Source of the DNA: an uncultured Collinsella sp.
GTDB lineage: Bacteria; Actinomycetota; Coriobacteriia; Coriobacteriales; Coriobacteriaceae
Length of the DNA: 8,464 nucleotides
Direction: 5' to 3'
Assembly: GCA_959596495.1 (NCBI GenBank)
Contig: CAUFXK010000076.1
Coordinates: 1 to 8,464 of the forward strand
In this document: positions 5,791 through 8,464 of the stretch, one piece after another
Numbering within the stretch: position 1 is the first letter of the stretch
Layout: every line of letters begins with the position of its first letter
Notes under the pieces: generated by a model
What the model was told of the DNA's origin: nothing
The model's input: only the letters and a program-made list of their open reading frames with translations
Databases searched by the model: none
Position numbers and translations under genes: made by a program

Positions 5791-6534
5791 CTACTCCTCC
5801 CCTCGGGCGGCAGCCAGCGCCTGGGCCAGCGTAAAATTGCCCTCGTAGAGCGCACGGCCGGTAATGGCGCCCTCGATGGCATCCTCGCCCACCGCGGCAA
5901 GCGCGCGGATATCGTCGAGCGTCGAGATACCACCCGAAGCCACGACAGGAAAACCCGCGACCTCGGCCACGTGGCGATACGTCGCCACATCGATACCCGT
6001 CTGCATGCCATCGCGCGCGATGTCGGTGTACACCAGATGTTTAAAGCCCAGCTCGGTGAGCTGCGCCGCGGCATCGTCGAGCGCCACGCCCGCGCCGTCG
6101 CGCCAGCCATTCACCTTGACCTGGCCGTCGCGCGCGGCGATGTCTGCCACCAGCAACTCGCCAAAGCCTTGGGCCGCCACTTCGGCAAAACCTGGCTCGG
6201 TCACCAGCACGGTGCCCAGCGCGATACGGCATGCGCCGTAGCCGGCCAGCTCGTCGATGCGTGCGAGCGAGCGGACGCCGCCGCCCACGTCCGCGGACAG
6301 ACCGTCGACGCCGCAGATGGCCTTGATCGCCGCCGAGTTGGCAGCGCAGGTGTCCTCGTCCTCGCCAAAGGCAGCGGACAGGTCGACGACGTGCACCCAG
6401 CTTGCGCCCTGCTCGGCAAACGAGCGAGCGACGGCCACGGGGTCGTCGGAATATACCTTGCAGCGGCTGCGGTCGCCGCGCTCCAGGCGCACGACCTTGC
6501 CGCCGATCAGATCGATTGCGGGAAACAGGATCAT
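5791..6534 (-). CDS. hisA: ProFAR isomerase HisA
   Basis: HisA is the (beta/alpha)8-barrel Amadori isomerase converting ProFAR to PRFAR. The 247-residue protein starts MILFPAIDLIGGKVVRL. The conserved catalytic-site aspartates are D8, D131 (VADIAARDG) and D171 (YTDIARDG), and phosphate-binding motifs are DVGGGVRS (82-89), ASGGIS (199-204) and GAITGRALY (222-230). The ATG overlaps the hisH stop in an ATGA (6534-6531) with GAGGAGG 7 nt upstream, a standard coupled start. In many actinobacteria this protein (PriA) also serves as TrpF; the sequence alone does not show which specificity applies here, so HisA is the conservative call. Confidence 0.96.
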   Translation of the reverse strand: MILFPAIDLIGGKVVRLERGDRSRCKVYSDDPVAVARSFAEQGASWVHVVDLSAAFGEDEDTCAANSAAIKAICGVDGLSADVGGGVRSLARIDELAGYGACRIALGTVLVTEPGFAEVAAQGFGELLVADIAARDGQVKVNGWRDGAGVALDDAAAQLTELGFKHLVYTDIARDGMQTGIDVATYRHVAEVAGFPVVASGGISTLDDIRALAAVGEDAIEGAITGRALYEGNFTLAQALAAARGEE

Positions 6535-7232
6535 CGGCCGACCTCCTCGACGATGCTGACGAAATTCTTAAGGATGCGCTGACCCAGCGCGGAGGATTTC
6601 TCGGGATGGAACTGGCAGCCCCACACGTTGCCGTGGCGCACGATGCACGGGAAACTCCGCGTATAGTGCGTGCGCGCCAGCACATCGGCGGCATCGGCAT
6701 CGTCGGCCACCGCATAGCTGTGGGTGAAATACATGTTGGCACCCTCGGCAAAACCGGCAAGCAGTGGATCGGCCGCACCGGCGGGCGTCATGTGCACCTG
6801 GTCCCAGCCCACGTGCGGCACCTTAAGGCGACTCGACTCCAAGCGCGTGCACGAGCCGCGCATAATGCCCAGCCCATCGACCCAGGGACTGCCAGCCTGC
6901 TCGGGGGCGTTACCGCCGGCAATCGCGCCCTCGTCCGCAGGCACGCCCTCGTTGCCGCGCTCAAAAAATAGCTGAAGGCCCAGGCAGATGCCGAGCAGCG
7001 GAGTTCCGGCGGCAACGGCGTCGAGCACAGCCGCCTCCTCACCGCTCTGGCGCATAAAGGCGATCGCGTCATAGAACGCGCCCACGCCCGGGATGACCAG
7101 GCCGTCGGCGTTGCAGATCTGCTCCGGATCGTCCGAGGTGCAGGCGGCGGCACCGGCGCGCGCAAGCCCGCGCACGACGCTCGACAAGTTGCCCTTGTGG
7201 TAGTCGACCACCACGATCTTCGGTCCGCCCAC
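6531..7232 (-). CDS. hisH: Imidazole glycerol phosphate synthase glutaminase subunit HisH
   Basis: HisH is the class I glutamine amidotransferase that feeds ammonia to HisF. With the GTG start at 7232-7230 it is 233 residues. The nucleophile elbow GICLGLQLFFE places Cys83, and QFHPEKS gives the catalytic His209 and Glu211; KVPHVGWDQV (137-146) and FTHSYAV (169-175) are further family motifs. GTG is chosen because AAGGAGGG lies just upstream and the product then begins GGPKIVVVDYHKGNLSSV, as expected for HisH. An in-frame TTG eleven codons earlier lies within the intergenic hairpin repeat and adds unrelated sequence. It is longer than the usual 200-210 residues, mainly from an insertion of roughly 20 residues after the nucleophile motif (about 90-117). 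The stop overlaps the hisA start. Confidence 0.94.
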   Translation of the reverse strand: MGGPKIVVVDYHKGNLSSVVRGLARAGAAACTSDDPEQICNADGLVIPGVGAFYDAIAFMRQSGEEAAVLDAVAAGTPLLGICLGLQLFFERGNEGVPADEGAIAGGNAPEQAGSPWVDGLGIMRGSCTRLESSRLKVPHVGWDQVHMTPAGAADPLLAGFAEGANMYFTHSYAVADDADAADVLARTHYTRSFPCIVRHGNVWGCQFHPEKSSALGQRILKNFVSIVEEVGR

Positions 7233-7236
7233 GCGA

Positions 7237-7246
7237 CCCTCCTTTT
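7237..7246 (-). promoter_or_regulatory. Ribosome binding site that fixes the GTG start of hisH
   Basis: AAAAGGAGGG on the minus strand lies 4-5 nt before GTG 7232-7230. It is the strongest Shine-Dalgarno match in the hisB-hisH gap and decides for the GTG start over the upstream TTG at 7265-7263. Confidence 0.75.
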
Positions 7247-7255
7247 CCCATTCAA

Positions 7256-7370
7256 AACCTGCCAAAAAGGGACAGGTTTATTTTGGTCGGTTAAACGTTC
7301 ACCCACCACATGAGACAGCATTTCCGCAGATAAAACCTGCCAAAATAAACCTGTCCCTTTTTGGCAGGTT
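7256..7370. repeat. REPIN-like inverted pair of 37-bp palindromic units between hisB and hisH
   Basis: Arms 7256-7286 and 7340-7370 are 31-bp perfect reverse complements. Each belongs to a 37-bp unit that is itself palindromic: unit A at 7256-7292, and unit B, inverted, at 7334-7370. Unit B has perfect 12-bp ends (AACCTGCCAAAA/TTTTGGCAGGTT) round a 13-nt centre; unit A has the same layout with two changes in one end (GGTCGG instead of GGCAGG). The 41 bp between the units show no repeat or coding signal. Two inverted copies of a hairpin unit is the layout of REP doublets (REPINs/BIMEs). The last bases of unit B form part of the hisB stop codon. Confidence 0.85.
7334..7370 (-). terminator. Possible intra-operon attenuating hairpin directly after hisB
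   Basis: In the his mRNA this unit forms a 12-bp stem (AACCUGCCAAAA with UUUUGGCAGGUU) starting inside the hisB UAA, and it is followed by UUUUAUC. The stem is A-U rich at the loop end and the T tract is short, so full termination is unlikely, but partial termination, mRNA processing or 3'-end protection of the hisC-hisB segment is plausible. It competes with pairing to the second unit at 7256-7286. Confidence 0.35.
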
Positions 7371-7956
7371 ACAGCGAGCCCTTGGTGCTGGGGATGCCCT
7401 GCACGCGGGGATCGAGCTCGCAGGCGCGGCGCATTGTGCGGCCCACGGCCTTAAAGGCGGCCTCGATAATGTGATGCGAGTTGCCGCCCGCCAGTTCGCG
7501 CACATGCAGTGTGAGCTTGGCGTCGCGCGCAAAAGCGTAGAAGAACTCGACAGCCAGCTCGGTATCGAAGGTGCCCACGCGCTCGGTTGGCACGGGCAGC
7601 TCGCAATAGGCCTGCCCGCGGCCCGAGATATCCACGGCGGCCATCACGAGCGTCTCGTCCATGGCAATCGCCGCGTCGGCAAAGCGCGTAATGCCCGCCT
7701 TGTCGCCCAGAGCCTGGCAAAACGCCTCGCCCAGCACAATACCCGTGTCCTCGACGGTGTGGTGCGCATCGACCTCCACGTCGCCCACCGCGCGCACCGT
7801 CAGATCAAACAGGCCATGGCGGCCAAAGGCGTTGAGCATGTGGTCGAAAAACGGCACGCCGGTCGAGATATCGCACGTACCGGTTCCGTCCAGGTCGAGC
7901 TTTACGACAATATCGGTCTCGCCCGTCCTGCGGGTCACCTCGGCATAACGGCCCAT
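7369..7956 (-). CDS. hisB: Imidazoleglycerol-phosphate dehydratase HisB (monofunctional)
   Basis: HisB dehydrates imidazole glycerol phosphate to imidazole acetol phosphate using a di-manganese site. The 195-residue protein has the two pseudo-symmetric halves and signatures GVPFFDHML (33-41, D38-H39), AHHTVEDTG (64-72, H65, H66, E69), NSHHIIEA (159-166, H161, H162, E165) and the C-terminal PSTKGSL (189-195). It lacks the N-terminal HAD-type histidinol-phosphatase domain of enterobacterial HisB, so another phosphatase is required. ATG 7956-7954 directly abuts the hisC TAG, with AAGGAGGAG in the end of hisC as ribosome site. The TAA overlaps the hairpin repeat that fills the 136-nt gap to hisH. 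Confidence 0.97.
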   Translation of the reverse strand: MGRYAEVTRRTGETDIVVKLDLDGTGTCDISTGVPFFDHMLNAFGRHGLFDLTVRAVGDVEVDAHHTVEDTGIVLGEAFCQALGDKAGITRFADAAIAMDETLVMAAVDISGRGQAYCELPVPTERVGTFDTELAVEFFYAFARDAKLTLHVRELAGGNSHHIIEAAFKAVGRTMRRACELDPRVQGIPSTKGSL

Positions 7957-8464
7957 CTACATCTCCTCCTTCACCAGCGCGGCAAATGCGGCCAGCACCT
8001 CGTCGTTTTCCTGCGGCGTGCCCACGGTAACGCGCAGGCAGTCCGCGAGCCCCGGCGCGTAGCTAAAGTCGCGCACCAAAATCGAGTACTCGTCGCGCAA
8101 ACGCTCGCGCACGCGCGTAGCATGCGGCGTGCGCACGAGCACAAAGTTCGCCGCGCTCGACCATGCCTCCACGGGCAGGCCCTCGGCAGCCATCGCACGC
8201 AGGGCGCACAGTTCGCGCCCGCGCTCGGATGCGACCTGCGTCACCACGGGCGTGTAGGCATCACGGGCACGCACGCAGGCAAGCGCTGCCGCCTGGCTCA
8301 GCACGTTGACCGAATAGATCTGGCGAATCGCCGCGAACACGTCGATGACCTCGGGCGCCGCGATCACGTAACCCAGACGCGTACCGGCAGCACCAAACGC
8401 TTTGGACAACGTATGCAGAATCACCAGGTTGGGATGCTCGGCGATAAGCCCCTGCGCCGTGGTG
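7957..8464 (-). CDS. hisC: Histidinol-phosphate aminotransferase HisC, C-terminal part; runs off the window
   Basis: HisC is the PLP-dependent class I/II aminotransferase converting imidazole acetol phosphate and glutamate to histidinol phosphate. The frame is open through the window edge at 8464, so only the last 168 residues are present. The PLP-binding lysine lies in HTLSKAFGAAGTRLGY (residue 21 of the visible part). Also visible are NFVLVRTP and, near the end, CLRVTVGTPQENDEVLAAF, which carries the conserved substrate-binding arginine of the family. An in-frame GTG at 8424-8422 lies inside the conserved PLP region and is not a start. It ends in TAG immediately before the hisB ATG. The HisC call over another class I/II aminotransferase rests on both the motif context and the operon. 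Confidence 0.94.
   Translation of the reverse strand, partial: TTAQGLIAEHPNLVILHTLSKAFGAAGTRLGYVIAAPEVIDVFAAIRQIYSVNVLSQAAALACVRARDAYTPVVTQVASERGRELCALRAMAAEGLPVEAWSSAANFVLVRTPHATRVRERLRDEYSILVRDFSYAPGLADCLRVTVGTPQENDEVLAAFAALVKEEM

Noticed and set aside
4819..6582. Very long plus-strand open frame (587 codons)
   Set aside because: It lies antisense to hisF and hisA, which have full catalytic motifs, correct lengths and ribosome sites. The frame is open because of G/C-biased codons on the other strand; its translation is Arg/Ala/His-rich without family features.
6041..6778. Second minus-strand frame of 245 codons over hisH/hisA
   Set aside because: Out-of-frame shadow of hisH and hisA; Arg-rich translation typical of a shifted high-GC frame.
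7233..7265. TTG start giving an 11-residue longer HisH
   Set aside because: The extension lies within the palindromic repeat, has no ribosome site, and the GTG behind AAGGAGGG gives the expected HisH N-terminus.
7256..7370. CRISPR-type or transposon-end repeat
   Set aside because: Only two units in inverted orientation and a 41-bp spacer without a coding region; no direct-repeat array and no transposase nearby.

Overview
The window reads as a high-GC chromosomal segment of a Coriobacteriia-type actinobacterium (Collinsella/Enorma/Olsenella-like). That guess rests on strong G/C third-position bias, purine-rich Shine-Dalgarno sites, one GTG start and the protein sequences; it is an inference, not a database match. 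There is no sign of phage, plasmid, transposase, tRNA, rRNA or CRISPR, and nearly every gene is a recognisable housekeeping gene.

Left part (1-2969), all on the minus strand. In transcription order: a LarC2-like nickel-insertion domain gene (2969-2445), a YfcE-type metallophosphodiesterase (2387-1839), the NTP pyrophosphohydrolase mazG (1836-976), a terminator-like hairpin (936-970), then the glycolytic gene eno, which has its own likely promoter (886-915) and leaves the window at base 1 after 262 codons.

Middle (2970-4141). A 260-bp spacer separates the divergent LarC2 gene from a plus-strand PHP-family histidinol-phosphatase gene (3230-4141). The spacer holds a long perfect inverted repeat (3037-3101) and an 11-bp direct repeat.

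Right part (4169-8464). A minus-strand histidine biosynthesis operon runs in the order hisC (partial) - hisB - hisH - hisA - hisF - hisI - hisE. It converges on the PHP gene with only 27 bp between the stop codons. hisC/hisB abut, hisH/hisA overlap by ATGA, and hisA/hisF are 3 nt apart, so these are probably translationally coupled. HisB is the monofunctional dehydratase, so the pathway still needs a histidinol-phosphate phosphatase; the convergent PHP gene is the obvious candidate. HisE and HisI are separate proteins rather than a fusion. hisG, hisD and the operon promoter lie outside the window.

What is not ordinary is the intergenic DNA. Three different long palindromic elements sit in the three largest gene gaps: 3037-3101, 4898-4998 (inside the his operon, hisF-hisI) and 7256-7370 (inside the his operon, hisB-hisH). 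The last consists of two inverted copies of a 37-bp hairpin unit, an arrangement like REP doublets/REPINs. I see no convincing undescribed multi-gene system; the best candidates for follow-up are these palindromic elements and the stand-alone LarC2 protein with an N-terminal cysteine cluster.
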